Shown here piece after piece: positions 54,161 to 63,037 of a stretch of DNA of 64,000 bases. Within the stretch, counting starts at the first letter, position 1; each line of letters opens with the position of its first letter. This DNA comes from Spongiibacter thalassae. GTDB lineage: Bacteria; Pseudomonadota; Gammaproteobacteria; Pseudomonadales; Spongiibacteraceae. The notes beneath the pieces were generated by a model. That model had not been told where the DNA came from, made no database searches, and worked only from the letters and a program-made list of their open reading frames with translations. A program made the position numbers and the translations under genes. Where the stretch lies: positions 401,451 through 465,450 of the forward strand of contig NZ_JAAWWK010000002.1 in the NCBI RefSeq assembly GCF_012272835.1, read 5' to 3'.

Positions 54161-55315
54161 TTATTCCATCTCCACGTCCGGGACGAACGGTTCGGTGACG
54201 TTAACGCATTGCCCCGATGTCTGGGCGAGAAAGAAAGCCATTGCCGCACGCTTGATATCGGGACCAAGGGGGTCGGTAAAACTGCCTTCCCTGTTTCCAG
54301 CGGGAAAATTATGAGTCAAGCCGTGCAGCGTCCAGAACTCCGCCAGCAGACAGCCCTCCGCGTCGCCGTAGTATTCAATGGTGTGAGGATAGTCCTGCCA
54401 TCCCGCAGTGCCGCCGAGGCAGGGGGAGTTGGGGTAGTAAAGACAGGCGGAGTCGGTGTTGGCCGTTCCAGCGGGCGGTGCGTCAGGGGGAGATGCTGCG
54501 TCACTGTAGAACTGCCGGATTGCGGCGGGCGTATAGGGCAGTGAGGCGTCGGTCTGACCGTTGTCGATCCAGTCATTGGTCGCCAGCCATTGTTGCAGGG
54601 CATCGCGACCCAGGGGATAGGGAATAATTTCATCGGCGCTGCCGTGGAATAGAATCACTGGCATTCTGACGGCGTATTCGCCCATTGCCTGATAGGCCAT
54701 TATCCCGCCAAGGTCAGTGCAGGCCATATAGCTACAGCCGGCAACAATGCCCGCAGCTGCGTACAGGTCGGGGTAGGTGGCGGCCATAACGCTCGTCATA
54801 AACCCTCCGCCGGAAAAGCCCATGATATACACCCGCTGCGGGTCGATATTCAGGTCGGGGCGGGCGATGATTTCCCGAGTTATACCTGCCAGTGTACCGG
54901 CTTCTCCGGAGTCGCGCACAATGCTGGTGGGCTGGCCCGAGCTCCAGCAGTCGGCGCCATTGCCGTCGTTCAGGTGTGCGTCCAGCCAGGCTTCGCCGGG
55001 TGGAAGGTCGTTGGGGTTTTTCTGGTCGGGGTAGGCGACGACGAAGCCCATTTCCACCGCGAGCTGGTTGAACCCGGTGCCGAGCAGGGCGTCCTCGGCG
55101 GACTGGGTACAGCCATGCAGGAACACCAGCAGCGGGGCCTGGTCGGTGGCCGATGCCGGCATAAACAAAATATAATCCCTCTGGGGCAGGGTGTCGTGGC
55201 GAAAGGTCAGCGACTCCTGGCGGTGCTGGGCGGGCACCGCAGGTGCTGAGCCGCCCCCGCAGGCGCTCAGCAGGAGTATCGCCATAACGCCGTAGAGTCC
55301 CTTGAGGAAAGCCAT
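54161..55315 (-). CDS. Secreted PHB-depolymerase/feruloyl-esterase family lipoprotein
   Basis: 384 residues. Lipobox LSAC with Cys19 followed by GGG, so it is probably anchored to a membrane facing the periplasm or cell surface. Esterase PHB-depolymerase/LpqC motifs: PLLVFLHGCTQSAEDAL, nucleophile Ser in YIMGFSGGGFMTSVMAATYP, and Asp in LFHGSADEIIPYP; a late His in LTHNFPAG completes a triad. It could cleave polyhydroxyalkanoate oligomers, aromatic esters or siderophore esters. The gene lies 4 bases after the TonB receptor gene, so the esterase and receptor likely serve one substrate. Confidence 0.87.
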   Translation of the reverse strand: MAFLKGLYGVMAILLLSACGGGSAPAVPAQHRQESLTFRHDTLPQRDYILFMPASATDQAPLLVFLHGCTQSAEDALLGTGFNQLAVEMGFVVAYPDQKNPNDLPPGEAWLDAHLNDGNGADCWSSGQPTSIVRDSGEAGTLAGITREIIARPDLNIDPQRVYIMGFSGGGFMTSVMAATYPDLYAAAGIVAGCSYMACTDLGGIMAYQAMGEYAVRMPVILFHGSADEIIPYPLGRDALQQWLATNDWIDNGQTDASLPYTPAAIRQFYSDAASPPDAPPAGTANTDSACLYYPNSPCLGGTAGWQDYPHTIEYYGDAEGCLLAEFWTLHGLTHNFPAGNREGSFTDPLGPDIKRAAMAFFLAQTSGQCVNVTEPFVPDVEME

Positions 55316-55319
55316 GACC

Positions 55320-57713
55320 CTAGTAGGACCAGTTGAACTGGGCGTAGAAGGTACGTGGCGCTTCGGCGATTTCGACGATAATGCCCGAGAATAAATCCCC
55401 CTGGCGAATGCCGGTGGCCTTGTTGGTCAGATTCTCGCCAATCAGCTTCAGCGACCAACCCTGCTCGGGGTTGGCAAGGCCGAGGCTGGCCTTGTAGCGT
55501 TCAAAGCCCTCCTGTAATTTGCGCTCGTCCAGGTCGAGGTCGAGGAACTGCTCGGACACTTGCTCTATGGTGGCGCTGGCGGTGAACTCCAGTCCGGTGC
55601 CCCCCAGCGGCGTATTGATAATACCGGTAAGGGTGTTGTTCCACTCCGGGGCAAAGGGGAAGGCCTTGCCGGTGGCAATGCCGCAGTCAGGGTCGTCGGA
55701 TTGGTCCGGTGCGCACTCGTTATCGGTAAAATTGAGGTATTCGGTGTGGTTGTAGCCGACGGTGCCAATGACCCGCAGCCAGTGGGTGGGCAGCCATTGG
55801 ATATCCCCCTCCAAACCCTGGGAGCGAGCCTCGGCCGCATTGCGTACCAGGGTGACGCCGATGCCGATATTGGTGCGCTCAGGGTCCCGAGTGAGCACCT
55901 GAAAATCCTCTACGTCCATGCGAAACAATGACAAGTTGGCCATCAGTGAATTGTCGAGCCAGCTGGTTTTGGCGTTGATACTCCACTCGGTGGTGTACTC
56001 GGCGCCGAAGGACAGTTCGTCATCGACATCGCGGAAGGCAAAGGCGTTAAAACCGCCGCCTTTCACCCCCTCCGCGCGGTGGATAAACAGGCTGACATTG
56101 TCCAGCGGCTGCCAGTTGAGGGCAATTTTATGTTGAAACTCGCTGTCCCTCATATCGCGTTCGGCCTGGAATTCGTCGAGTCCTGCCTGTGGAAGTACCA
56201 CAGCCGGTTGCGGTTGGTTGAAGAACTGGTTCCAGCTGGCTTCCTTTTCCTCGGTGCTGTTGCGCACACCCACCTGCAAGGTCCAGTCATTGGCGAAGTG
56301 CCATTTGAATTCGGCGAAGGCCGCCAGTTCCGCGGCGCGCTGGTTGAATACCTGGGTGGTATCCTCCACCACACCGCTATCACGGGGCGGTGCGACGATA
56401 CCGAACAGTGGCGACGTCGGGCTGGAATTGCCGGCATCGGCGGCGGTGGTCAGGCCGATATAGGCGGGTAGGTCGAAGGTGAAGCGAAAGAAGCTGTCGT
56501 CCATGGAGCGGCGTTGGTAAAACACCCCCGCGACAAAGTCGGTGGAGCCCAGTTCACGACCGAACAGGCTGTTGAGGCCAAACAGCCCGTCCATGATCGG
56601 TGAGACCACACGCCATTCGATACTGCTGGTCGGGCTGGTGTCGCCGGAGCGACCCCAAATGGCCGGTGCCGGGGAAAAGTCGGTGTCCAAAGTGAAATAC
56701 TGCTCCAGCTCCGAGTGCCCGGCGGTCATAATGAGCGACCACTCGTTGAGGTCAATAGTCCATTCACTGGACACGGTGCGGATACGCACATCCCGGCCAT
56801 CGGGGGCGTCCAGTGAAGCGATGTAGTTGTCGGCGCTAAAGTCGGTGTTGGGGTCGTAGCTACGCAGGAACGATTTAACCTCATCGGAGGCCTGGATAAT
56901 TTCAATGCCGGTGCCGAGGTCTGTCAGTTTGACCTGCTCGAACCCGATCTTGAAATGGGTGCCAAACAAATCGGGAAAGAGAAATTTCACCCGCAAGCCA
57001 TTGCGGTCGTGGCCGCGGAATTCACTCTGGGCCATTTCCTGTACCGCGTTGGTAGTGTTGTCCATAAAGCCATTGCGTTTATCGGTAAAGGCCGCGACAC
57101 GAATGCCCAGACGATCTTCAACCACCGGTGTGCTGAACATCATTTCATAGCGTTGCCGACCGTAGTCGCCCCCCTGGGCGGAAAAGCTCATTTCCACTTC
57201 CTCGCCGGGGTCTGCGGTGAGCATATGAATCAAGCCCGCTGTGGTGTTCTTGCCGAAGGTCGTGCCTTGGGGGCCGCGCAGTACCTCGATGCGTTTGAGG
57301 TCAAAGGTCGCCGCCAGAAAATAGGGAATGCGAGTGTAGGGCAGGCCGTCGATGGCAATGCCCAGGGGGGGCTCAAAGGCTTTATTGCTATTGTTGAAGG
57401 TAAAGCCCCGGGCGCGGGGGGCAGAGAAAAATCCTGCCTGCTCTACCTGCACATTGGGCACGTAAAGCAATGCTTCTCGCAGGTCGGTAACGCCCTGTTC
57501 GGCCATAAAATCGCCGGTCATCACTGACATGGATATTGGCACATCCTGCAGTGCTTCATCCCGCTTTTGCGCAGATACTATGACTTCTTCAATAACCCGC
57601 TGGCCTGAACTGCGTGCGCTTAGCTGGGCGTGGGCTGCGATGTGAAAGGTAGTGAAGAATACAGTGCCGAGGGCGATGATCGGCAGCATATTGAGGGTCG
57701 TGGCGTGTCGCAT
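55320..57713 (-). CDS. TonB-dependent receptor
   Basis: 797 residues, complete. Signal peptide ending near HIAAHAQ; TonB box in IEEVIVSAQKR; plug domain (DLREALLYVPNVQVEQAGFF, RIEVLRGPQGTTFGKNTTAG); then a 22-strand-type barrel ending FYAQFNWSY with terminal aromatic residue. AGGAGG lies 8 bases before the ATG. It is transcribed after a TetR gene and before an esterase lipoprotein gene. The plug form (VIVSAQKR...GPQGTTFGKNTTAG) is the one common in marine and sphingomonad receptors for diverse organic ligands, and not specific for iron. Confidence 0.93.
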   Translation of the reverse strand: MRHATTLNMLPIIALGTVFFTTFHIAAHAQLSARSSGQRVIEEVIVSAQKRDEALQDVPISMSVMTGDFMAEQGVTDLREALLYVPNVQVEQAGFFSAPRARGFTFNNSNKAFEPPLGIAIDGLPYTRIPYFLAATFDLKRIEVLRGPQGTTFGKNTTAGLIHMLTADPGEEVEMSFSAQGGDYGRQRYEMMFSTPVVEDRLGIRVAAFTDKRNGFMDNTTNAVQEMAQSEFRGHDRNGLRVKFLFPDLFGTHFKIGFEQVKLTDLGTGIEIIQASDEVKSFLRSYDPNTDFSADNYIASLDAPDGRDVRIRTVSSEWTIDLNEWSLIMTAGHSELEQYFTLDTDFSPAPAIWGRSGDTSPTSSIEWRVVSPIMDGLFGLNSLFGRELGSTDFVAGVFYQRRSMDDSFFRFTFDLPAYIGLTTAADAGNSSPTSPLFGIVAPPRDSGVVEDTTQVFNQRAAELAAFAEFKWHFANDWTLQVGVRNSTEEKEASWNQFFNQPQPAVVLPQAGLDEFQAERDMRDSEFQHKIALNWQPLDNVSLFIHRAEGVKGGGFNAFAFRDVDDELSFGAEYTTEWSINAKTSWLDNSLMANLSLFRMDVEDFQVLTRDPERTNIGIGVTLVRNAAEARSQGLEGDIQWLPTHWLRVIGTVGYNHTEYLNFTDNECAPDQSDDPDCGIATGKAFPFAPEWNNTLTGIINTPLGGTGLEFTASATIEQVSEQFLDLDLDERKLQEGFERYKASLGLANPEQGWSLKLIGENLTNKATGIRQGDLFSGIIVEIAEAPRTFYAQFNWSY

Positions 57714-57763
57714 TTTTGAACCTCCTGTTCGAATTGTTAGTAAAGGTTAGTGTCCTGTGCGGC

Positions 57764-58411
57764 CTATGCAGCGCCGACCAGACGCAGCGCGAAGTCGGAG
57801 TTGGCCAGGGCAATATTGTCGAGATTGTGTCCGTCCTCAGCGTTGTACCACTGGCTGATGCCAAGGCTGATTGCGCATACCGCAGAAGTGGCCAAACGGG
57901 GGTCGTGAGCGATATTGAATACGCCCTCTTTCGCGCCCTGGGTAATGATCTCCATCACCAGCTGAATAGAGCGGGCGCGGGCGGCGAGGGCCGCTGCCAT
58001 AAACTCATCGGAAAGGGCGTGAAGCTCCAGATTGATGACGGTGGCCAGCAGGGCGTAGTCACCGTGAAAGCGCGTATTGGCCTGAACATAGGCACTGAGC
58101 TGGCTGCAATAGTCGTCGTCGGCATCGGCGAGAGCTTGCTCCATCTGTGCAAGATGTTCACTGTGACCGATGTCGATCAGGGTGCCGAGAATAATGTCCT
58201 TGGATTTGTAATGGGAATACAGCGACGCCGGTTGCAAGCCCACCGCCTGAGACAGATCCCGCATCGACGCCCCGGCAAAGCCCTTGGTAGCGAACAACCG
58301 CAATGCTGCCTTCAGTATCCCGGCCTTGGCACCCTTGGGCAGGCGATTACTCGGAAGGATATCATCGCTGCTATCGTTACAGCGATTGGCGCTCAGGGTC
58401 AGGCTACGCAT
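57764..58411 (-). CDS. TetR-family regulator of the TonB-receptor operon
   Basis: 215 residues. HTH segment AGILKAALRLFATKGFAG, MRDLSQAVGLQPASLYSHYKSK, then a C-terminal ligand domain (TetR_C_33-like pattern, EHLAQMEQALADADDDY). It is the first gene of a four-gene minus-strand operon, 50 bases before the TonB receptor. A consensus promoter and a palindrome lie just upstream, so it probably represses its own operon until its ligand, perhaps the imported compound or a hydrolysis product, appears. Confidence 0.88.
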   Translation of the reverse strand: MRSLTLSANRCNDSSDDILPSNRLPKGAKAGILKAALRLFATKGFAGASMRDLSQAVGLQPASLYSHYKSKDIILGTLIDIGHSEHLAQMEQALADADDDYCSQLSAYVQANTRFHGDYALLATVINLELHALSDEFMAAALAARARSIQLVMEIITQGAKEGVFNIAHDPRLATSAVCAISLGISQWYNAEDGHNLDNIALANSDFALRLVGAA

Positions 58412-58450
58412 ATCGATTCAGGCTCAGTCGTTTTTATTTGGAATGGTGAG

Positions 58451-58479
58451 AGTGTAGGGAGATGTTGAGAGCATGTCAA
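58451..58479 (-). promoter_or_regulatory. Predicted sigma-70 promoter of the tetR-TonB receptor operon
   Basis: Minus strand: -35 TTGACA (58479-58474), 17-base spacer, -10 TACACT (58456-58451). Start expected near 58444, some 33 bases before the TetR ATG. Confidence 0.65.
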
Positions 58480-58494
58480 CGAACGATCGTTAGT
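58479..58494. promoter_or_regulatory. Candidate TetR operator
   Basis: ACGAACGATCGTTAGT: 14 of 16 positions symmetrical, with a perfect AACGATCGTT core. It abuts the -35 box. Confidence 0.55.
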
Positions 58495-58634
58495 GTTTTG
58501 CGCTGAAAAGCCGGAGACGCTGGACGGGAAACGCAAAGGCGGCCTGAGCGGGTGCGGAATTTATCGTACATCTATAGATTCGGTTTGACTGAAAGGTCAC
58601 GGAGGCAAAACACCGTCTCCCGTCGTCCAGACAT

Positions 58635-58662
58635 AAAAAAGGGGCGGTCAATGCCGCCCCTT
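58635..58662 (-). terminator. Rho-independent terminator of the OmpA gene
   Basis: On the minus strand GGGGCGG / CCGCCCC around a 6-base loop, followed by TTTTTT. It begins about 20 bases past the OmpA stop codon. Confidence 0.9.
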
Positions 58663-58680
58663 CGTTCAGTTCACTCAGCC

Positions 58681-59994
58681 TTATTGATTCGGGCTGATGA
58701 CCTGCAGTTCTACGCGGCGGTTACGCTCGCGGCCTTCTTCGGTGTTGTTGTCGGCGACGGGTTTGCTTTCGCCGTAGCCCACCGCACGCAGCCGTGAACG
58801 GCTGATACCCTGGGTGACAAGGTAGTCAACAACCGATTGCGCACGCTCCTGCGACAGCTTCTTGTTGTACGCGTCGCTGCCGACGGAGTCGGTGTGGCCC
58901 GCGATAATGATGCTGATGTCGGGCTCGTTCGCCAGCGATTTGGCAACATTGCCAAGCACCGTTTTCGAATCCAGCATCAGGCGTGCCTTATTGAACTCGA
59001 AGTGTACGCCGCTCAGATCGACGGTCTGTGAGATGACACAGCCACGCGAGTTCACTTTCAGGCCGGGCAGGGTGCCGGGACACTCGTCGATCTTGTTGGG
59101 AACGCCATCGCCGTCGCTATCCAGTGGGCAGCCGCGGGAATCAACGGGGACGCCATATGGAGTGCCCGGGCACTGGTCGATATCGTTGGGTACGCCGTCA
59201 CGGTCGTCGTCAATAGAGCAGCCATCCACGTTAACCTTGGCACCGGGTGGCGTGTTGGGGCACTTGTCGCGGAAGTTGGGAACGCCATCGCCGTCACTGT
59301 CCAGAGGGCAGCCGGTGGCATCAACAGGGGTGCCGCGGGGGGTGTTCGGACACTTGTCCAGACGGTCGGGTACACCGTCGCCATCGCTGTCGTAATTATA
59401 GGGCAGCGGTTTTTCGCCGAAGGGCACAGACACACCGATCATAAAGGCATAGGTGTAGAAGGTGTCTTCTTCGATGATGTTGGTGCCGGGGTTGGTGGGA
59501 TGGGGAACCCCGTCGATATTGTCCAGCTGATAGCGGGCTTCACCGCGCAGCGACACTTTGTCCAGTTCGTACATAAAACCGAGAATCACGTCGTTGCCGT
59601 GGTTGCTCTCGCTGCTGCCGAGAAACTCGATTTCGTGGTAGGTCGCGCCCACACCCAAAAAGGGTTGCATGGGAGTCGCGTCCAGTGCAAAGGCGCCGAA
59701 GGGGAAGTAGAGTAGGTCGATACCGGCGGCCTGACGCTCGTAGACATCATTGCGATCAGTTTTCAACTCACCGACATTGGCGTGCAGGTCGAACATAAAA
59801 TAAGAACTGATCGGCTTGCCGAAGCCAATTTTATACTGCTCGCCGTTGTCCTTGTCTTCGTCGTCGGCAACGGTGGTGCCAATCATGGCGTGGGCACGCC
59901 AGCGGGTATCGATTACCGTTTCCTCATCGTCCGCGAAGGCGGGCATCGTGGTCGCCATGACCAGTGCCAGCGCGGCTGTACGCAGATTCCTCAT
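58681..59994 (-). CDS. OmpA-family protein with thrombospondin type 3 repeats
   Basis: 437 residues. Signal peptide (LRTAALALVMATTMPAFA), an eight-strand OmpA/OprF-like beta-barrel, four calcium-binding thrombospondin type 3 repeats (DSDGDGVPDRLDKCPNTPRG, DSDGDGVPNFRDKCPNTPPG and two more) each with paired Cys, and a C-terminal OmpA peptidoglycan-binding domain (IIIAGHTDSVGSDAYNKKLS). It ties the outer membrane to the cell wall and may act as a slow porin, as OprF does. It follows the large lipoprotein gene on the same strand with a hairpin between them. Confidence 0.93.
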   Translation of the reverse strand: MRNLRTAALALVMATTMPAFADDEETVIDTRWRAHAMIGTTVADDEDKDNGEQYKIGFGKPISSYFMFDLHANVGELKTDRNDVYERQAAGIDLLYFPFGAFALDATPMQPFLGVGATYHEIEFLGSSESNHGNDVILGFMYELDKVSLRGEARYQLDNIDGVPHPTNPGTNIIEEDTFYTYAFMIGVSVPFGEKPLPYNYDSDGDGVPDRLDKCPNTPRGTPVDATGCPLDSDGDGVPNFRDKCPNTPPGAKVNVDGCSIDDDRDGVPNDIDQCPGTPYGVPVDSRGCPLDSDGDGVPNKIDECPGTLPGLKVNSRGCVISQTVDLSGVHFEFNKARLMLDSKTVLGNVAKSLANEPDISIIIAGHTDSVGSDAYNKKLSQERAQSVVDYLVTQGISRSRLRAVGYGESKPVADNNTEEGRERNRRVELQVISPNQ

Positions 59995-60023
59995 GTAAAT
60001 GTCTCCATATGCACTTTACATCG

Positions 60024-60052
60024 TAAAACGCGTCCCGAATGGGGCGCGTTTG
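60024..60052 (-). terminator. Probable terminator of the large lipoprotein gene
   Basis: AAACGCG / CGCGTTT arms with an inner CCC / GGG pairing and a 4-base loop; on the minus strand TTTT follows. Located between the lipoprotein stop and the OmpA gene. Confidence 0.6.
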
Positions 60053-60082
60053 TAGTTTGTTGTTCTGGCGCAGGCCGCTCCC

Positions 60083-62605
60083 TCAGGGCGCGGCGGGGGG
60101 TTGACTGTCGTCGGACATCTGTAACAGCGGATCGGTAGCGAGGCCTTGCGCATAAAACGCGGGCAGAGTCACTTGCTGATTCGGTGAATTGCGCTGTTCG
60201 GTCTCTACTTGACCTTCACTTCCGGTACAAAGATCGCTGGAGCCTTCGTTGGTTACCAGTACACTGCTGCCCTCATAGGAGATCGGTTCGCCAACACTCT
60301 GGCCCTCTGGGCCGTTGTATTTTTGATCCGCGTTCTCATCGATAAAAACGCGGATGCATACGGTGGCAAAGCGGTTGATGCCCACCGGCTCAAGCAGTCC
60401 CTTTGACGTGGCGCTGAACAGCGCTGGCGGCGCGCCGGCGGGGAACAGGTTGGGAAGATTGGCAACAACGATTCCGGCAACACTGATTTGGGCGGGGTCG
60501 GTCGGAACCGGTGCCTGTGATGGGTCAGTGGGGTCGAAATCGGGGTCACTGGGGTCGGGAATAGCTGGCTCCGGGCTGCTGTCAGAGGCCGATGCGCTGA
60601 AGCACACACGGTCGGCGCTGGTGTTGCCCGCCCAATAGCCTGGCACCGCCGCAAAGGTGACTTGCGGTTGGTTGGTGACATCAAAGAACAGATCAAAATA
60701 GCCGCTATTGGGGTCGTTGGCCTTGATGTCGATGATGTCCTGATCACTCAGTCCTTCGGCATTTTTTTGGCTTTCGAACAGGGCGTAGGCGTGGTACTGA
60801 ATTGCCGGTGGCTCAGGGGTCGGGCTTGTGGTGGTCAAGCAAGAGAATGGGTCTTCAACGCGGTCGGTTGGCGCGCCAGCCGGAGGCGTTTCGCTCGCTC
60901 TGACAGTTTGCAATAGACGCAGGGACACGATGGGGTCGATTTTGACATCAACGTTGGTGTCCACGGTGATGGGGGCGCCATTCGTGGTTGTGCCGTTGTA
61001 TGTGGTTTTCAGAACCGTGCTGCCCTCGGTTTGCTGATCAACCGAGTTGACCGTCACGCTGGCGCCGATGTTTTGATCGACTTCAATCAGGGTATCGTCA
61101 ACAACCGACCAGCTGACGTTGCCACCGCTACAGGCTCCCTGAGTCGTGTTCACCGTGCCGAAGGTACAGCTTGTATCGTACTTGATGCCAGCGCCGACCA
61201 GATTCAGCAGCACCGTATTGTCCACAATATGGTCTACTGGATTGACGGTTATGGCTGATACAGTGGCGTCGGTGAGCTTCAGGGTCAGGTCTGCCGAAAT
61301 GGTGTCTTCGGGCTCGCCATTGTCATCGAGGCTGTTCACAAAGGTCGCGGTGACCTTGTTCTGCGGGTTGTTGGCCTTGATAGCCTCGTAAGCTGACTGG
61401 CTGATAAAGTCGCCGAAGCCGCCCTCTTCATCCAGGCCGTTGGCGTCAAAGATGTTGGCGCCAGGTACATTGTTCACCGCCCAGCTGAGACGGTCGGTGC
61501 CGGAACACTGGTACTGAGTCAGCAGAGGCTGATTGACATTTTGGGGGTTGGTGTAAACCAGTTTGGCCGCCATTTGCACGTCTTCGCCAGCGGGTTCATT
61601 GACACTGGTGATCAGGTTGCCGTTGGTATCCAGGCCTTTGCACTGTTTAACAAAGCCCTGGTTAAGGGCGCCGGTGATCGGATCACAAATATTGGCCGCC
61701 GGGTTGGTAATGGAGCAAACTTCCATCGAGGTGACGATGGCGGGAATGACTTGAATCGTCTTGCGGGCGACCGCCTCTATCAATGGACTGCTATCGTCGT
61801 TGGGGTCGCTGCGCTGACCCAGCTGGTCACAGGTAAGCTGGGGGGTGGTTTCTGCGCTCATGGCGTAGATTTCCAGCGAGACAATTTCGGTATTGTTGCT
61901 CAGGGTAAACGGCGAGGTGAAGGTGGTTTCCACCGAGTCCAGGTAGGGCTTTTCCTCAAAGCTGACGATATCGGTGTTTGTCGAACAGAAGGTCACGCGG
62001 CCGGTCTGGTTTTCCTGCACGGCGATGTCGCGCAGTGCTTGCAGCAGTTTGTATTCAGTTTTAAAGGTCGCGCCGGGCTTTAACGGGTTGAAGGCGATGG
62101 CTGCTTGTCCATCGATATAAGGAGCCCCCAGGGGTACCGGTGGCGCAACGGTAAAGTTGCTGCTGCGAACGTAATCCTGTTGGCCAAAACGATAGGTGGC
62201 ATTAATGGTGCCCTGAAGTGGCGAGTCGTTGGTCAGCAGCCGAACACTGCTGATAATATCCTGCACATCACGGAGGCTACCGGCATTGCGAATGTCGTCA
62301 GCGAGAGTCGCAACGGCGGGGTCGCGCAGGTTACCGGTGATGGTCCACGAGGCCGCGCGGGTCACGTTCAATTCGGGGCCAAGGTTGGTGTTGAGTTGGT
62401 CGGTCTGCAGGCCAAGCAGACGCACGGGAATCATATTGCTGCCGGTGCCGGGCAGTACATTACCGCGGGGGAAATCCAGGCGAAGGGTTTCGGGATCAAG
62501 GCGTAAATTCGGGCGGTCGGGGCTCCGGGCGTCGCCACCACCCCCACAAGCTACCAACAAGCTCGATGCGAGCGTCAGTGATAGCGCGAGTCTATTCGAT
62601 GTCAT
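60083..62605 (-). CDS. Large secreted lipoprotein with Ig-like segments, unknown function
   Basis: About 840 residues. Lipobox LVAC with Cys20 followed by GGGG, so lipid-anchored outside the cytoplasm. The body is beta-rich with repeated stretches like bacterial Ig-like (Big) domains (SAITVNPVDHIVDNTVLLNL, ISVAGIVVANLPNLFPAG) and several Cys pairs. A low-complexity segment DPSDPDFDPTDPSQ near residue 660-690 is very rich in Asp and Pro. I do not recognise a specific family. The ATG at 62605 is chosen because GGGAGGGG lies directly before it; an upstream ATG at 62641 is less likely. The next gene on the same strand is OmpA-like, suggesting a cell-surface role such as adhesion or matrix. Confidence 0.75.
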   Translation of the reverse strand: MTSNRLALSLTLASSLLVACGGGGDARSPDRPNLRLDPETLRLDFPRGNVLPGTGSNMIPVRLLGLQTDQLNTNLGPELNVTRAASWTITGNLRDPAVATLADDIRNAGSLRDVQDIISSVRLLTNDSPLQGTINATYRFGQQDYVRSSNFTVAPPVPLGAPYIDGQAAIAFNPLKPGATFKTEYKLLQALRDIAVQENQTGRVTFCSTNTDIVSFEEKPYLDSVETTFTSPFTLSNNTEIVSLEIYAMSAETTPQLTCDQLGQRSDPNDDSSPLIEAVARKTIQVIPAIVTSMEVCSITNPAANICDPITGALNQGFVKQCKGLDTNGNLITSVNEPAGEDVQMAAKLVYTNPQNVNQPLLTQYQCSGTDRLSWAVNNVPGANIFDANGLDEEGGFGDFISQSAYEAIKANNPQNKVTATFVNSLDDNGEPEDTISADLTLKLTDATVSAITVNPVDHIVDNTVLLNLVGAGIKYDTSCTFGTVNTTQGACSGGNVSWSVVDDTLIEVDQNIGASVTVNSVDQQTEGSTVLKTTYNGTTTNGAPITVDTNVDVKIDPIVSLRLLQTVRASETPPAGAPTDRVEDPFSCLTTTSPTPEPPAIQYHAYALFESQKNAEGLSDQDIIDIKANDPNSGYFDLFFDVTNQPQVTFAAVPGYWAGNTSADRVCFSASASDSSPEPAIPDPSDPDFDPTDPSQAPVPTDPAQISVAGIVVANLPNLFPAGAPPALFSATSKGLLEPVGINRFATVCIRVFIDENADQKYNGPEGQSVGEPISYEGSSVLVTNEGSSDLCTGSEGQVETEQRNSPNQQVTLPAFYAQGLATDPLLQMSDDSQPPAAP

Positions 62606-63037
62606 TATTTCCCCTCCCGGAGAAGCAGTATTAATGGCCAAAGGTATTCGTAATTGTATGTATGCTTATATCGCTAGTTTCTCGGAACTGCCAGCTAAAA
62701 ACAACTGCATACGCCTCTAGGTTTGTATGTTAGAGGCAAATTGGTGAATATTTCTGTGATGTGTTCACTAAAGTACGGTTTTTAAAGCAACTTATGAAGT
62801 TCGCGACGGACGAAATTGGTATTTTTAACACTATCCAGATCTGTGGCGCGACTGGCGTCGGAGTGTCGCTTGTTAGGTGTTGTGGGGAAGTCGCGGGGCG
62901 TTTTTTAGTGCGTAGACTGTTGCGGGATTGGTGCGCGGTGCGTCGCGGCAGGGCTATGTAATGGGCCCGGGTGGCGAAGGGCGAGCGCGCCACAACCCAG
63001 AGCGGGTTCTAAACCCGTGGGCGTGGCGCAAGACCGG
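62606..63037. other. Intergenic region between gcvP and the large lipoprotein gene
   Basis: 432 bases without a convincing gene. It contains the dyad at 62713-62737, AT-rich sequence suited to a promoter for the lipoprotein gene, and a small hairpin (CGGGTT / AACCCG, 63003-63017) just after the gcvP stop with no T run. Confidence 0.6.
62713..62737. promoter_or_regulatory. 7-base inverted repeat upstream of the lipoprotein gene
   Basis: GCCTCTA, 11 bases, TAGAGGC, a perfect dyad about 110 bases before the lipoprotein start. Spacing fits a helix-turn-helix dimer site; the protein is unknown. Confidence 0.4.

Noticed and set aside
62755-62769. CRP-like site TGTGATGTGTTCACT
   Set aside because: The half-sites are 5 bases apart instead of the required 6, and the right half ends TCACT.
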